36,457 nucleotides of DNA from Bacteriovorax sp. (GCA_014376445.1 JACMRM010000182.1:1-36457), one strand, 5' to 3'. Counted from the first letter of the stretch, positions 1 to 8,049 are shown. Notes: generated by a model from the sequence alone, not told the origin. Numbers and translations are program-made.

Positions 1-836
1 GGAATGCCAAAGCCTTCAACAAGTGAAGGTATAATGAGCGCCTTTGCCTGCTGATAAGATGCAAATAAATCATCATCAGATAAATCTTCACAAATCTGGA
101 TTGAAAGGTCCGAATTTTTAATTTTTTCTTGCAGAGAAGCTTCTGCAGAATTTAACTTTGAAATACATTTTAGATAAATTTGCTTTTTTAATTTAAGCTG
201 AGCAGCTTCCAGTTCATTAATGAGAAAAGGAATATTTTTTCTTTCTTCCAATCCTCCTACATAAAGATAAAAATCTTCTTTTTTGACTGATCTATTTATC
301 TGGTGTTTCGAAACACCGTTATAAATGACTTTAAACTTCTCTCTAGGAAGGTGCATGGACTTTAAAATATCTCTTTTTGCCGCCTGACTGATGGTAATAA
401 AAACATTTGCCTGCTTCAGAAGATAGTATTCAACCAAATAATTTATTTTACCCCACAAATGGTTTGCTCCACTGCTCATTCTATGACGGTGAGTAAGATC
501 ATCATGAATCGTAACAACTTTTTTTATACTGGAAAACGGAAGACCTAAATTATTAGTTGAGTGAAATAGGTCAAGTTTGTCTTCTCTGATTTGCTTAGGA
601 AGAACCCATAGATCCCATAATAATTTTGGTGAGATCTGAGTTTCACGCCATATGACATAAGGTAGTTCTTCCTTATAAAAATTATCAACTTTACCATAAG
701 TATAAAGAAAAAATTCCATTTCCGGATTTTGATAATGCAGATTTTTAACCAGCTCTAAAGTGTGACGGGTAATCCCTCTCATTGAATTGCTGGCAAAAGG
801 CCTGGCATTCATTCCGATTTTTATTTTTTTCTGCAT
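1..836 (-). CDS. Glycosyltransferase, GT4 family (C-terminus cut by window edge)
   Basis: Reading from ATG at 834-836 the frame stays open to the window edge (278 codons), so the C-terminus is missing. The protein starts MQKKIKIGMNARPF, the usual first beta strand of a GT-B glycosyltransferase. Further on come a YVGGLEERKN segment (start of the sugar-nucleotide-binding half) and, at the window edge, PSLVEGFGI, the front part of the E-x7-E donor-binding motif of GT4 enzymes. It should transfer a sugar from an activated nucleotide donor to a growing glycan at the cytoplasmic face of the membrane. Donor and acceptor cannot be read from sequence. It diverges from another GT4 gene at 897 with about 60 bp between them, so both probably belong to one surface-polysaccharide locus. 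Confidence 0.85.
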   Translation of the reverse strand, partial: MQKKIKIGMNARPFASNSMRGITRHTLELVKNLHYQNPEMEFFLYTYGKVDNFYKEELPYVIWRETQISPKLLWDLWVLPKQIREDKLDLFHSTNNLGLPFSSIKKVVTIHDDLTHRHRMSSGANHLWGKINYLVEYYLLKQANVFITISQAAKRDILKSMHLPREKFKVIYNGVSKHQINRSVKKEDFYLYVGGLEERKNIPFLINELEAAQLKLKKQIYLKCISKLNSAEASLQEKIKNSDLSIQICEDLSDDDLFASYQQAKALIIPSLVEGFGI

Positions 837-884
837 TCTAAAACTATAGCAGATTTAAAACTATCATCAAATGTCTAAGGCAAT

Positions 885-890
885 TATAAT
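885..890 (+). promoter_or_regulatory. Perfect -10 box just before the glycosyltransferase start
   Basis: TATAAT lies six bases before the ATG at 897. Transcription from it would begin at or next to the start codon, giving a leaderless or nearly leaderless message. No Shine-Dalgarno sequence is visible before 897, which agrees. No convincing -35 box is seen, so this stays a proposal. Confidence 0.4.
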
Positions 891-896
891 GGTGTA

Positions 897-2087
897 ATGA
901 AAAAGAAGATAGTTCTTATAATGCTTGAGCCTCCCTGCCCTTTCGGTGGTGCTGCCGGTAGATGGTATTACGTACTATACAAGGAATTATTGAAGAGAAG
1001 CTATGATGTTCATGCTTTTGCAGCGTGTTCTTCAATGGAGAACTTAAAAGAAGCTCGCAAACTTTTCCCGGAGCAAACTCTTCGTCTTTATTCTTTTCCG
1101 CAAAGAAAAGGTTTGCAGAAAAAAATTCATACTTTAATCAGACCATTTAGTTATATGTTTGATGACCAAATGATTTTCGATATTCATCAAGAGCTGGAAA
1201 AAGGATGTGACATTATTCATTTGGAACAAATGTGGTCAGCCTGGACTATAATTGATGATGAAAAATTTAAAAAGAAGGCCTTGCTCAATGTTCATTATCT
1301 TTCGTCAATCGATTTGGAATTTACTGCGAAAGAGGAGTTGAAAGAAAAGATAACTGTATGGCTCATGAAGCGAACAGAAAAAATGCTGGCTGCTGAATTT
1401 CCATTCGTTCGCGCTATTACTCCAAGATTAAAAAACAAACTGCATGAATGGAATCCACAATCGCAGCACTTTTTTTCTCCATTTGGGATTGATCCCTCTC
1501 TATATGAATATATTAATGACTCACAAAGAGAAATTAATTGCGGCGGCAGTAAAACGATTTCTTTAATAGCCTCAATGAACTGGTACCCTGGTCTATCGGC
1601 AGCAAAACGCTTACTTGAAAAATTATGGCCGGAATTAAAAAAGATGAACCCCGATGCGAAACTGCAAATCGTCGGCTGGGGAGCAAGAACCGCTTTAAAA
1701 AATTATCTCAATCTGCCTGATATAGAAATTCTTGAAAACGTGCCTTCTATCCAAGAGTATTTCGAAAAAAGCTCACTTATTCTTTATGCTCCGGAGAGAG
1801 GATCTGGTGTAAAGATCAAGATTCTGGAAGCGATGCTATTTGGTATTCCTGTCGTGACAACTTCTGAAGGCGTTGAAGGAATCGATTACAAAAATGGAAT
1901 TCATGCACTGGTAGGAGAAACTGATCAGGAGCTTATTACATTGGCACATCAACTTTTAAATAATAAAGGACAGCAGAAAAATATCCGTGTGGCAGCGAGA
2001 AAATTAATTGAAAATAATTTTTCGCCTGAAAGCACAGTCAATGCGTTGGAACAAATTTACGATAAAATACTTTCACGAGGTCTTTAA
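897..2087 (+). CDS. Glycosyltransferase, GT4 family
   Basis: A 396-residue protein of normal GT-B length. The N-terminal half has a glycine-rich loop (PFGGAAGRWYYVL) near residues 16-28, as in GT4 enzymes that bind the acceptor there. The C-terminal half carries ERGSGVKIKILEAM at about residues 300-313, the donor-binding E-x7-E region, followed by GIPVVTT. It probably adds a sugar during surface-glycan assembly in the cytoplasm; the sugar is unknown. Its stop codon overlaps the ATG of the following epimerase gene by one base (TAATG), so the two are translationally coupled. There is no visible ribosome-binding site, but a TATAAT ends six bases before the start. Confidence 0.87.
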   Translation: MKKKIVLIMLEPPCPFGGAAGRWYYVLYKELLKRSYDVHAFAACSSMENLKEARKLFPEQTLRLYSFPQRKGLQKKIHTLIRPFSYMFDDQMIFDIHQELEKGCDIIHLEQMWSAWTIIDDEKFKKKALLNVHYLSSIDLEFTAKEELKEKITVWLMKRTEKMLAAEFPFVRAITPRLKNKLHEWNPQSQHFFSPFGIDPSLYEYINDSQREINCGGSKTISLIASMNWYPGLSAAKRLLEKLWPELKKMNPDAKLQIVGWGARTALKNYLNLPDIEILENVPSIQEYFEKSSLILYAPERGSGVKIKILEAMLFGIPVVTTSEGVEGIDYKNGIHALVGETDQELITLAHQLLNNKGQQKNIRVAARKLIENNFSPESTVNALEQIYDKILSRGL

Positions 2088-3040
2088 TGGAAAAATGGTT
2101 AGTCACTGGAGCAGCAGGTTTTCTAGGAAGTCATGTTACTGAAAAACTTCTCAGTGAAGGAAAAAAGGTTATTGCTGTTGATAATCTAAGCTGGGGCCAT
2201 AAATCCTTTATCGAAGAAAGGACAAAAGAAATGGATTTTTATCAGGTTGATATCCGTGACAAAAGTGAGCTGGATAAAATTTTTGAACAGCATAAGCCTA
2301 CACATGTTATTCATCTCGCTGCTTTGCACTTTATTCCGGCAGCTATTAAAGACCCGTCGCTTGCTATCGATATTAATGTAAGAGGAACTCAAAACCTGCT
2401 TCAATCGATGAGAGAAAAAGCAAACGTAAAAGCTTTCTGGTTTGCCAGTACTGGCGATGTCTACGCACCTGATGAAAAGGCCCATCATGAAACGGAAAGT
2501 GTCATCTCACCCTTTAACATTTATGGACTTTCAAAGTTTATCTGCGAGCAGCTGATCAATCTTGAATCAAAGAATGCACCTGAGACAAAATTTGTTATCG
2601 GCAGACTTTTTAATCTTTATGGTTCAAGAGAAACAAATCCTCATATCATTCCGGAAATTTTAAACCAGATTAAGAAGCAGACTGGAGATGTGCAATTAAG
2701 CCTAGGGAGCATCTGGCCGAAACGCGACATGGTTCCGGTTGATCAGACAGCGGCCTGTGTAATCGATACACTGACCAAAGTAATCACTTTTGAACAGAAT
2801 ATTTTCTGCATGAACTATGCAACAGGAAATGTAACTTCAGTTGAAGAAATGATTAAGACAATTGCAAAAATTTTAGACCGTAAAATTCAAATCAATATTG
2901 ATCCGACGAAAGTACGCTCAGTTGAAAGATCGCATCTCCAGGCAGATGTGAGAGCCTTAAAAGCATTTTTAGGAAGAACACCAGACCCTGATTTAACGAT
3001 TGGATTAACGAAAATTTTAAAAGATGAACAATTTATCTAA
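2087..3040 (+). CDS. NAD-dependent sugar-nucleotide epimerase/dehydratase
   Basis: A 317-residue extended short-chain dehydrogenase. The N-terminus has the NAD-binding motif GAAGFLG (residues 8-14), then D-N-L-S-W-G after the second strand, the usual nucleotide-sugar class pattern. The catalytic ST pair is in FASTGDVYAP, and the Tyr/Lys pair is Y146-x3-K150. RLFNLYG follows, as in UDP-glucose 4-epimerases and GDP-mannose 4,6-dehydratases. It makes an activated sugar for the glycosyltransferases next to it. Sequence alone does not decide between 4-epimerase, 4,6-dehydratase and reductase. It is coupled to the upstream glycosyltransferase by a one-base overlap and is closed by the terminator at 3045-3075. 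Confidence 0.85.
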   Translation: MEKWLVTGAAGFLGSHVTEKLLSEGKKVIAVDNLSWGHKSFIEERTKEMDFYQVDIRDKSELDKIFEQHKPTHVIHLAALHFIPAAIKDPSLAIDINVRGTQNLLQSMREKANVKAFWFASTGDVYAPDEKAHHETESVISPFNIYGLSKFICEQLINLESKNAPETKFVIGRLFNLYGSRETNPHIIPEILNQIKKQTGDVQLSLGSIWPKRDMVPVDQTAACVIDTLTKVITFEQNIFCMNYATGNVTSVEEMIKTIAKILDRKIQINIDPTKVRSVERSHLQADVRALKAFLGRTPDPDLTIGLTKILKDEQFI

Positions 3041-3044
3041 TTAA

Positions 3045-3075
3045 AAACTTGAGTCCGTAAACCGGACTCAAGTTT
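3045..3075. terminator. Bidirectional terminator between convergent genes
   Basis: A perfect 13-bp stem (AAACTTGAGTCCG with its complement) closes a five-base loop between the stop of the epimerase (3040) and the end of the small protein gene on the other strand (3085). Its A-rich and T-rich ends suit termination in both directions. Confidence 0.75.
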
Positions 3076-3084
3076 ACATAAAAA

Positions 3085-3357
3085 CTATTTTTTAGTTTTT
3101 GCTGCTTTTTTATCTTCCTTAGCTTCAATTGTTTTCGCTGTCATAACATATTCAATTGTTACTTTTGCTCCAACTTTTAATTCACCAGTAACTTTTGAAG
3201 AAGCATCCTTTGAGATCTCCCACTTTTCTTTACCTTTTTGAACAGTGATTGTGGTGTCATTCATATCCATAATTGGGCCTGTGACTTGATAAGTTTTTGG
3301 GGCCGCGAATGCTGACAATGATCCAAGTAGAAGCGCTGTAGCGATTAATGATTTCAT
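3085..3357 (-). CDS. Small periplasmic protein, unknown function
   Basis: A 90-residue protein with a clear signal peptide (MKSLIATALLLGSLSAFAA, cleavage after AFA). The mature part (TYQVTGPIMDMNDTTITVQK) alternates polar and hydrophobic residues like a small beta barrel, and the gene ends in a lysine-rich tail (KKAAKTKK). The layout recalls short OB-fold or DUF5666-like periplasmic proteins, but I do not claim membership. A good ribosome site (GGAGG) precedes the ATG. It stands alone, converging on the epimerase gene. Confidence 0.75.
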   Translation of the reverse strand: MKSLIATALLLGSLSAFAAPKTYQVTGPIMDMNDTTITVQKGKEKWEISKDASSKVTGELKVGAKVTIEYVMTAKTIEAKEDKKAAKTKK

Positions 3358-3443
3358 AAGTAATCCTCCGTATATTGACTGAAAATAATTAAATCAAGTT
3401 TTTAATTGGGAGTCCAGCATTTTGAATGCTTTAAAAACCTCGA

Positions 3444-3746
3444 ATGTCTGTAAAAAATTACAATCCATTTTCCAATGTAAAGGTGAAATATTATGAAGGC
3501 CCAGAATGCGCAAATTCAGTTGAAGGCTTAAAAACTAAAATCGAAGCAATCGAAGATGATGCTAAATTAGTTGATCCAAATTCAAAAGCATCAAGATGTA
3601 TGGACGTTCCATCTAATTCAATTGTTGTTAATAAAGGTGGAAAAGATATTACAATTTATTTAAGAGCCTCATGCCATACTTCGAAAGTGGAAAACTATAA
3701 TGCTGAAGATATTGCATATCTGGTTCAAGGTCTTGCTAAACTTTAA
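3444..3746 (+). CDS. Conserved-looking small protein, unknown function
   Basis: A 100-residue protein without signal peptide or membrane segment. The in-frame stop at 3432-3434 leaves the ATG at 3444 as the only reasonable start. No clear Shine-Dalgarno sequence is seen. It has three cysteines (in PECANS, SRCMD and ASCHTS) and a mixed charged composition typical of a small soluble domain. I recognise no family. It is a single gene between a divergent secreted-protein gene and the convergent signal peptidase gene, with its own hairpin downstream. Confidence 0.6.
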   Translation: MSVKNYNPFSNVKVKYYEGPECANSVEGLKTKIEAIEDDAKLVDPNSKASRCMDVPSNSIVVNKGGKDITIYLRASCHTSKVENYNAEDIAYLVQGLAKL

Positions 3747-3756
3747 GACATACTAA

Positions 3757-3781
3757 TTGCGGTCGTTAAAAACGATCGCAA
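3757..3781. terminator. Hairpin between convergent genes
   Basis: An 11-bp stem (TTGCGGTCGTT paired with AACGATCGCAA, one G-U pair) with a three-base loop sits 10 bases after the stop at 3746. The T-rich tail is weak, so this is a moderate terminator call for either strand. Confidence 0.5.
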
Positions 3782-3810
3782 CTCTTTACTAATTAAGACA
3801 AAGAGATTTT

Positions 3811-4527
3811 CTAAAAAATACGTTTACCAATTCGTGATGGAGAAAAACTTAAATTCTGATCAATACCTGGCAGAGTTAGAGACATCCAGACAATGAGCGC
3901 CTTCCCTTTAATATTTTCTTTAGGCACAAATCCCCAGTATCTCGAGTCTGCCGAAAAATCACGATTATCACCCATCACAAAAAAATTTCCTTCCGGTACT
4001 GTAAATTTTGGCACCGTATCTTTTTGCGTTTCACGGTCAGTCATTTGAATATCAAATTCTTTTCCACTTTCTGCGACTTTAAAAAAATTAACTTTGACTC
4101 CATCGAAGCTATTGGCAAAGGCCTTGGTAACTGGAGAAGAATCAGATATCCCGGAAACCATTTTGCCATTTACAAATACCTGTTTATTAATCAGTTCAAC
4201 TTCATCTCCGGGAACACCAATCACTCTCTTGATAAAATTCTGTGACGTATCAACGGGATATTTAAAAACGATAACATCATCTCTTTTTGGTGCCTCAAAT
4301 TTTGACATGTAAATCGGATCTGAAAACATGTCTGAAAAAGGTACTTTGATTCCATAAGTAAACTTGTTCACTAAAATAAAATCACCAATATTTAATGTCG
4401 GAATCATTGACCCGCTGGGAATACGGAACGGCTCAAAAAGCATTGAGCGAAAAGCAAAAATAGTGACGATCATGATAACAAATGATCTCGTTTCTTTCAT
4501 ATTAATTTTTTTAAACATCTCTTTCAT
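3811..4527 (-). CDS. lepB: Signal peptidase I
   Basis: A 238-residue type I signal peptidase. One N-terminal membrane segment (about residues 15-31) is followed by PSGSMIPTL with the catalytic Ser40, then KRVIGVPGDEVE with the general-base Lys100. The C-terminal box MGDNRDFSADSRYWG is typical of the family. It cuts signal peptides from exported pre-proteins on the outer face of the inner membrane, which suits a genome with this many secreted proteins. The start is set by AAGGAT six bases before ATG. The gene lies 13 bp after the ECF sigma factor gene and is probably co-transcribed with it, so it may be controlled by envelope signals. Confidence 0.95.
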   Translation of the reverse strand: MKEMFKKINMKETRSFVIMIVTIFAFRSMLFEPFRIPSGSMIPTLNIGDFILVNKFTYGIKVPFSDMFSDPIYMSKFEAPKRDDVIVFKYPVDTSQNFIKRVIGVPGDEVELINKQVFVNGKMVSGISDSSPVTKAFANSFDGVKVNFFKVAESGKEFDIQMTDRETQKDTVPKFTVPEGNFFVMGDNRDFSADSRYWGFVPKENIKGKALIVWMSLTLPGIDQNLSFSPSRIGKRIF

Positions 4528-4540
4528 TTTATATCCTTAC

Positions 4541-5347
4541 TTAGTGTGCTGAAAATGCGATTAAAAAACCTACGCCTCCAATTCCCCATCTGAAAAGTGA
4601 GTTATCAAAAAGCTCCACCCAAAAATCCTGTAGCGATTGTGTTTTATTGGATTTTTCGCTGTCAATAATCTTCTTCATAACATTGTCATCGAAATTCTCC
4701 GGAAGATCAATCTGCTCTTCCAGAATTAATGAATCCAGCTGCTCCATCTGGAAAGCAACTTTGCTGCACTTTTGACAGTTTAAAACATGTTCTTTATCTG
4801 ATGGAGAAATAGTCTCTTTAATCAATAAATCTCTCAAAAGTAACTTTCCTCTAAATATCCGCGACTTCACAGTTCCAACAGAGCATTTTTCAATAACTGC
4901 AATTTCATCAAGAGACAATTCTTGTATGTAAGAAAGGATAACTGGTATTTTAAATGGATTTGGAATTCTTGGAAGCATTTTATGAACAGCTTCCCGCGAA
5001 GTCTTCAATTCAATAATTTTTTCCATTTCTTCATTTTTACTTACACTCAAACCTTCCAATGTTTTTTCAGTTACAAATACTTCACTTTTTTTCTTAAACT
5101 CATTCATCGCCATATTTTTGGCAATTGAAAAAATCCAGGAAGAGAACGTCCCCTTGATAAAATCAAATGAAGATAGATACTGAAATGATTTCAGAAAAAC
5201 TTCCTGAGTCAGCTCTTCATTTTTCTGCGAACTGAATCCGAACTTTCTAAAAAAAGAAAATAGCGGTCTCTGATAGTGGATAACCAGCATTTTAAATGCA
5301 TTCTTATTGCCCTTTAAAACCTGTTCTATTAAAAATTGATCTTCCAA
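4541..5347 (-). CDS. ECF-type sigma factor with C-terminal zinc-finger and membrane tail
   Basis: 268 residues, well above the roughly 170-200 of a plain ECF sigma. Residues 1-90 form region 2 (ELTQEVFLKSFQYL, TFSSWIFSIAKNMAMNEF) and about 115-175 form region 4 (LSLDEIAVIEKCSVGTVKSR), the -10 and -35 recognition domains. A tail follows: EHVLNCQKCSKVAF, an H-x4-C-x2-C pattern like the zinc anti-sigma (ZAS) domain, then an acidic linker, and finally a short hydrophobic segment (FRWGIGGVGFLIAFSAH) at the extreme C-terminus. This looks like a sigma and its anti-sigma fused in one chain and possibly tethered to the membrane. It sits 13 bp upstream of lepB. A GGGAACC box on its own strand 51 bases before the start suggests autoregulation. 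Confidence 0.82.
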   Translation of the reverse strand: MEDQFLIEQVLKGNKNAFKMLVIHYQRPLFSFFRKFGFSSQKNEELTQEVFLKSFQYLSSFDFIKGTFSSWIFSIAKNMAMNEFKKKSEVFVTEKTLEGLSVSKNEEMEKIIELKTSREAVHKMLPRIPNPFKIPVILSYIQELSLDEIAVIEKCSVGTVKSRIFRGKLLLRDLLIKETISPSDKEHVLNCQKCSKVAFQMEQLDSLILEEQIDLPENFDDNVMKKIIDSEKSNKTQSLQDFWVELFDNSLFRWGIGGVGFLIAFSAH

Positions 5348-5375
5348 AATAACCCTTTAATGTGTTCTCTGATAG

Positions 5376-5404
5376 TAATACAACTGAGATCAAAAAAGGT
5401 TCCC
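5376..5404 (-). promoter_or_regulatory. Candidate ECF-sigma promoter of the sigma factor gene
   Basis: On the minus strand GGGAACC followed by six T (from 5404 downward) matches the GGAAC-type -35 box with T-run used by many ECF sigma factors, and GTATTA lies 16 bases further on. It ends about 30 bases before the sigma factor start. ECF sigma genes are commonly autoregulated; the assignment to this sigma is inference. Confidence 0.35.
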
Positions 5405-5561
5405 GAAATAAGATATTAAATTTAAACCACAGGTAAATTCAAAGACTTAAGGATTTTTTTCCTGATTCGCTCAAGCATGAATATCCTAAAAAATAAATCT
5501 ACTCTTCACATCTCTAGCATCATTACTTAATCTTAGAAAATTCACTGCATAGATATTTTTA

Positions 5562-6452
5562 CTAAAAATTTTGTTCTGTCTGCTTCTGGTGATCCTGATC
5601 AAAAACTTCTTCTGCTATATTAAAATACTTAAATATTCTTCCAGTTGTTGAATCCCATGTAACATCGACTGACTTCCATTCATTGTTAATGAAAATTTCA
5701 TTCCATGCATGATCACCTGTCTGAGTTTTTGTTATGTAACCTATTCCATAGATAATTTTTGTTCTGATTCCAATTGAGCGCAATAGAGCTGCATAAAGAT
5801 TGGAGTATCCTGAGCAGACACCGGTTAAATTTTTTAACGTCGTTACTGCATCGAAAGCTTTTGCTTTATAAGACTCATCTTTATAAGAAGCAAAATCATA
5901 CTTAACATTCGTCGCGACGTACTTGTGAATTTTTTTAGCAGCATCAAGTTCGTCAACAGAATCTGCAGTGATGGTTCTTGCCAGTAACATAATTTGAGCA
6001 TTGTCTGACTGAACCAGATCAGAAGGAAGTAAAAAACTGACATCGCGCTTATCAGTGTTTTCAAGTTTGATGGCCTGACCTACATAATATCCACCATCAT
6101 ATTTACCGGCCAGTTTGCTTTCTGAAACTGCGATGTCATAAACACCTGGTCCATATCTTAAATATATATCCGCTGACACGCGCCCGTCTTTTACAGGAAG
6201 AAGTATCTGTTCTTTGCGGTTTTCTTTTGAAACATTTAGCATCACCCACTTTGAATCAGCAGCCGTATCTTTTGAAAAAAAGTATTTGCTGTCTCTGACT
6301 TTTGGAATAGTTGGAACATTGCCGGCAATTGCAGAAGCTGCATTTTCGTTAGCCTTATCAATTATTTTTCCAAAATCAAAAGCGTGAGCGAAGCCACTCA
6401 GTGCCATGGATAAATTCAATGCCAGAAACAGCGATAAAAAAGATCTTTTCAT
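5562..6452 (-). CDS. Secreted transglutaminase-like (papain-fold) protein
   Basis: From ATG at 6452 the protein is 296 residues with a signal peptide (MKRSFLSLFLALNLSMALSG, cleavage near FAHA). An upstream in-frame ATG at 6485 is less likely because it would bury the signal peptide. The C-terminal half is a transglutaminase-core domain: GVCSGYSNLYAALL holds the candidate nucleophile Cys213, TGDHAWNEIFI the histidine, and WKSVDVTWD the aspartate. Such domains act as peptidases or protein cross-linkers. The N-terminal part (about residues 40-150) is a beta-rich region I cannot name. It diverges from another secreted papain-fold gene at 6694. The substrate is unknown; peptidoglycan or prey protein would fit the inferred lifestyle, but that is speculation. 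Confidence 0.8.
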   Translation of the reverse strand: MKRSFLSLFLALNLSMALSGFAHAFDFGKIIDKANENAASAIAGNVPTIPKVRDSKYFFSKDTAADSKWVMLNVSKENRKEQILLPVKDGRVSADIYLRYGPGVYDIAVSESKLAGKYDGGYYVGQAIKLENTDKRDVSFLLPSDLVQSDNAQIMLLARTITADSVDELDAAKKIHKYVATNVKYDFASYKDESYKAKAFDAVTTLKNLTGVCSGYSNLYAALLRSIGIRTKIIYGIGYITKTQTGDHAWNEIFINNEWKSVDVTWDSTTGRIFKYFNIAEEVFDQDHQKQTEQNF

Positions 6453-6513
6453 TATGAGCTTCTTTGTAAGGGGGATTAGCGGCATTATCTCAGACTCACA
6501 GAAAAAGTCCCTA

Positions 6514-6624
6514 TGCCTGGTAGAATCTTCATAGTATTTAAGGGAACGACTAATTTCCAGGCACTATATGAGAGGCTAACTAGGCTAAAACCGGTGTGGA
6601 AAACCGGCCAGTCTCTTATATAAT
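6514..6624. promoter_or_regulatory. Structured intergenic region between divergent secreted-enzyme genes
   Basis: Two dyads follow one another. TGCCTGG (6514-6520) pairs with CCAGGCA (6557-6563) across 36 bases. ATATGAGAG (6566-6574) pairs with CTCTTATAT (6613-6621), one G-U pair included, and encloses an inner CCGGT/ACCGG hairpin. TATAAT (6619-6624) overlaps the right arm and could be the -10 box of the gene at 6694. The dyads may be operators or, if transcribed, an RNA leader. I could not match them to a known riboswitch. Confidence 0.4.
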
Positions 6625-6693
6625 ATAACATCTCTACAGGGGTCTATGATTCCACAGGCGCTCATGTTAATTTCTGCGCCCTAAGGAGATCTT

Positions 6694-7617
6694 ATGTATA
6701 ATCGTCAAAAATCTATTGGATTCATTGCTGCTCTTATTCTTTTAATTTCAGTTCAGGCACGCGCCAGTGATGTTTCATCAACTGTTGTTAATGCGATTGA
6801 AACAGGAAATTTTGCTATTGGAATTGGTTCAACTGTAAACCTGAAATCAAATGATCCGAACATTAGTGGCCCTGCCGTTTTCATCGGAAGCACAGTAAAA
6901 CCTGATGGTACAAACTCTTATCAAATGTATTTAAATACTAAATCTAAAACTGTTTATTATATCCAGCCTGAAAACTTCACGCGTTTAAATCCCGTGAAAC
7001 AGCAGAAAGTTCTGGACTCATACGAGCAAGCTGGCGGGACGTGCTCAGCATATGCTATCAATAATTTTTTACAGCAGACAAACCTGACTGGATTTGAAGG
7101 ATCGGGAGAACTGCAGAAAGCAGTTTCAACTGAAGAAGGAAGAACAAATCTTCTGGCAGATGCTATCAATGAATACTATCTTACGACTTCTCACCAATAC
7201 TCATTAAAAGGTATCATGAACAAGTACGGAAAGAAATTTGGATTCTCATGCAATAAACTTCAGACAGATTCATTTGAGAAAGCTTCAGCACTTATTTTAT
7301 CCCACGTTAAATTGGGACTGCCTGTTATCGTTTCTTTCAGTATTGGTCCTGCGATGGCGAAGTCTCCATTTGCACTTGAAATTTACGATCAGCCGAACGG
7401 AGAGCTTGATAATCGTTTATGGATTCCAAGAAAAACTGGAGAGAGAAACAGTGGCGGCCACAGCATCACAGCAGTAGGATCTTTTGAAGCAAACAAAAAA
7501 ACTTATCTTGTGATGATTGACTCTGACTGGTCAGAGCCGAGAGTATGGGATATGGAAGCGTTTCTTCACGATCCCAAAACTGCTTTGAATGAAATGGAAT
7601 TTATTACCTGCGAATAA
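6694..7617 (+). CDS. Secreted papain-fold cysteine peptidase-like protein
   Basis: 307 residues with a signal peptide (hydrophobic core FIAALILLISVQ, cleavage after ARA). GGTCSAYAINNFLQQ places a candidate nucleophile Cys117 at the start of a helix. GGHSITAVG places His256, and LVMIDSDW gives an Asp three strands on. That Cys...His...Asp order with a Gly-Gly before the His is the pattern of C39/C1-like papain-fold peptidases. It should act in the periplasm or outside the cell. A very strong ribosome site (AAGGAGAT) precedes the ATG, suggesting high expression. It diverges from the transglutaminase-like gene. Its last 14 bases overlap a decayed histidine-kinase relic on the other strand. The exact family is uncertain. 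Confidence 0.7.
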   Translation: MYNRQKSIGFIAALILLISVQARASDVSSTVVNAIETGNFAIGIGSTVNLKSNDPNISGPAVFIGSTVKPDGTNSYQMYLNTKSKTVYYIQPENFTRLNPVKQQKVLDSYEQAGGTCSAYAINNFLQQTNLTGFEGSGELQKAVSTEEGRTNLLADAINEYYLTTSHQYSLKGIMNKYGKKFGFSCNKLQTDSFEKASALILSHVKLGLPVIVSFSIGPAMAKSPFALEIYDQPNGELDNRLWIPRKTGERNSGGHSITAVGSFEANKKTYLVMIDSDWSEPRVWDMEAFLHDPKTALNEMEFITCE

Positions 7618-7923
7618 TTCTAGAAAGTGGAAATTTTGCTGTGAATCTTGTACCCGTCTGTGGACTGCTGTTGATTTCGATAATTTTATCATGGTATTGA
7701 ATTGTGACTTCTCTCAGCTGAATCATAAGCTGCTCACCTCAGTCCATGCACCAACGGCATTTGTGATATAACTCACCCAGTAAAATCTTCTTAAAAGATT
7801 AACGACAGATTCAATGTCATCTGTAGCAAATCGCACAGTAAGCAGCTCAATGATAACCAGCATCGCCATCGTGACTAAGACAGCATAAAGTTTGGTTGAA
7901 ATTGAAAATATTCTTCCAGAAAC
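7604..7923 (-). pseudogene. Histidine kinase remnant (N-terminal membrane piece plus HATPase tail)
   Basis: Two minus-strand reading frames overlap at TTATGA (7723-7728). The upstream one (7923 down to 7723) reads SISTKLYAVLVTMAMLVIIE, a membrane anchor like those of sensor proteins, and stops after AWTEVSSL. The downstream one (7726 down to 7604, 40 residues) reads IIEINSSPQTGTRFTAKFPL, which matches the end of a histidine-kinase ATPase domain (compare the IEVESELGVGSTFKVCLP ending of the intact kinase at 8101-10125). Everything between, including the phosphoacceptor His and the N and G boxes, is gone. This is best read as a kinase gene reduced by internal deletion. The 7924-8049 stretch holds no gene, only the palindrome CGAAATTTCG at 7995-8004. 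Confidence 0.5.
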
Positions 7924-8049
7924 TTAGTAGTGTTTTAATAAATGGAACCGAATTATTTTTCTGAATATTTACTCACATTCAACAAAATGTGTTTCGAAAT
8001 TTCGTCTTATTAATTTCATCCCTACGCTTCGGGTCATCTCCTTCTTTAG

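Noticed and set aside
6566-6624. A c-di-GMP or other known riboswitch in the divergent region
   Set aside because: The stems do not contain the conserved core bases of the riboswitch classes I know; kept only as unassigned structure.
7589-7771. Plus-strand ORF of 60 residues after the papain-like gene
   Set aside because: No ribosome site and random-looking composition; the minus strand of the same stretch encodes kinase-like sequence.
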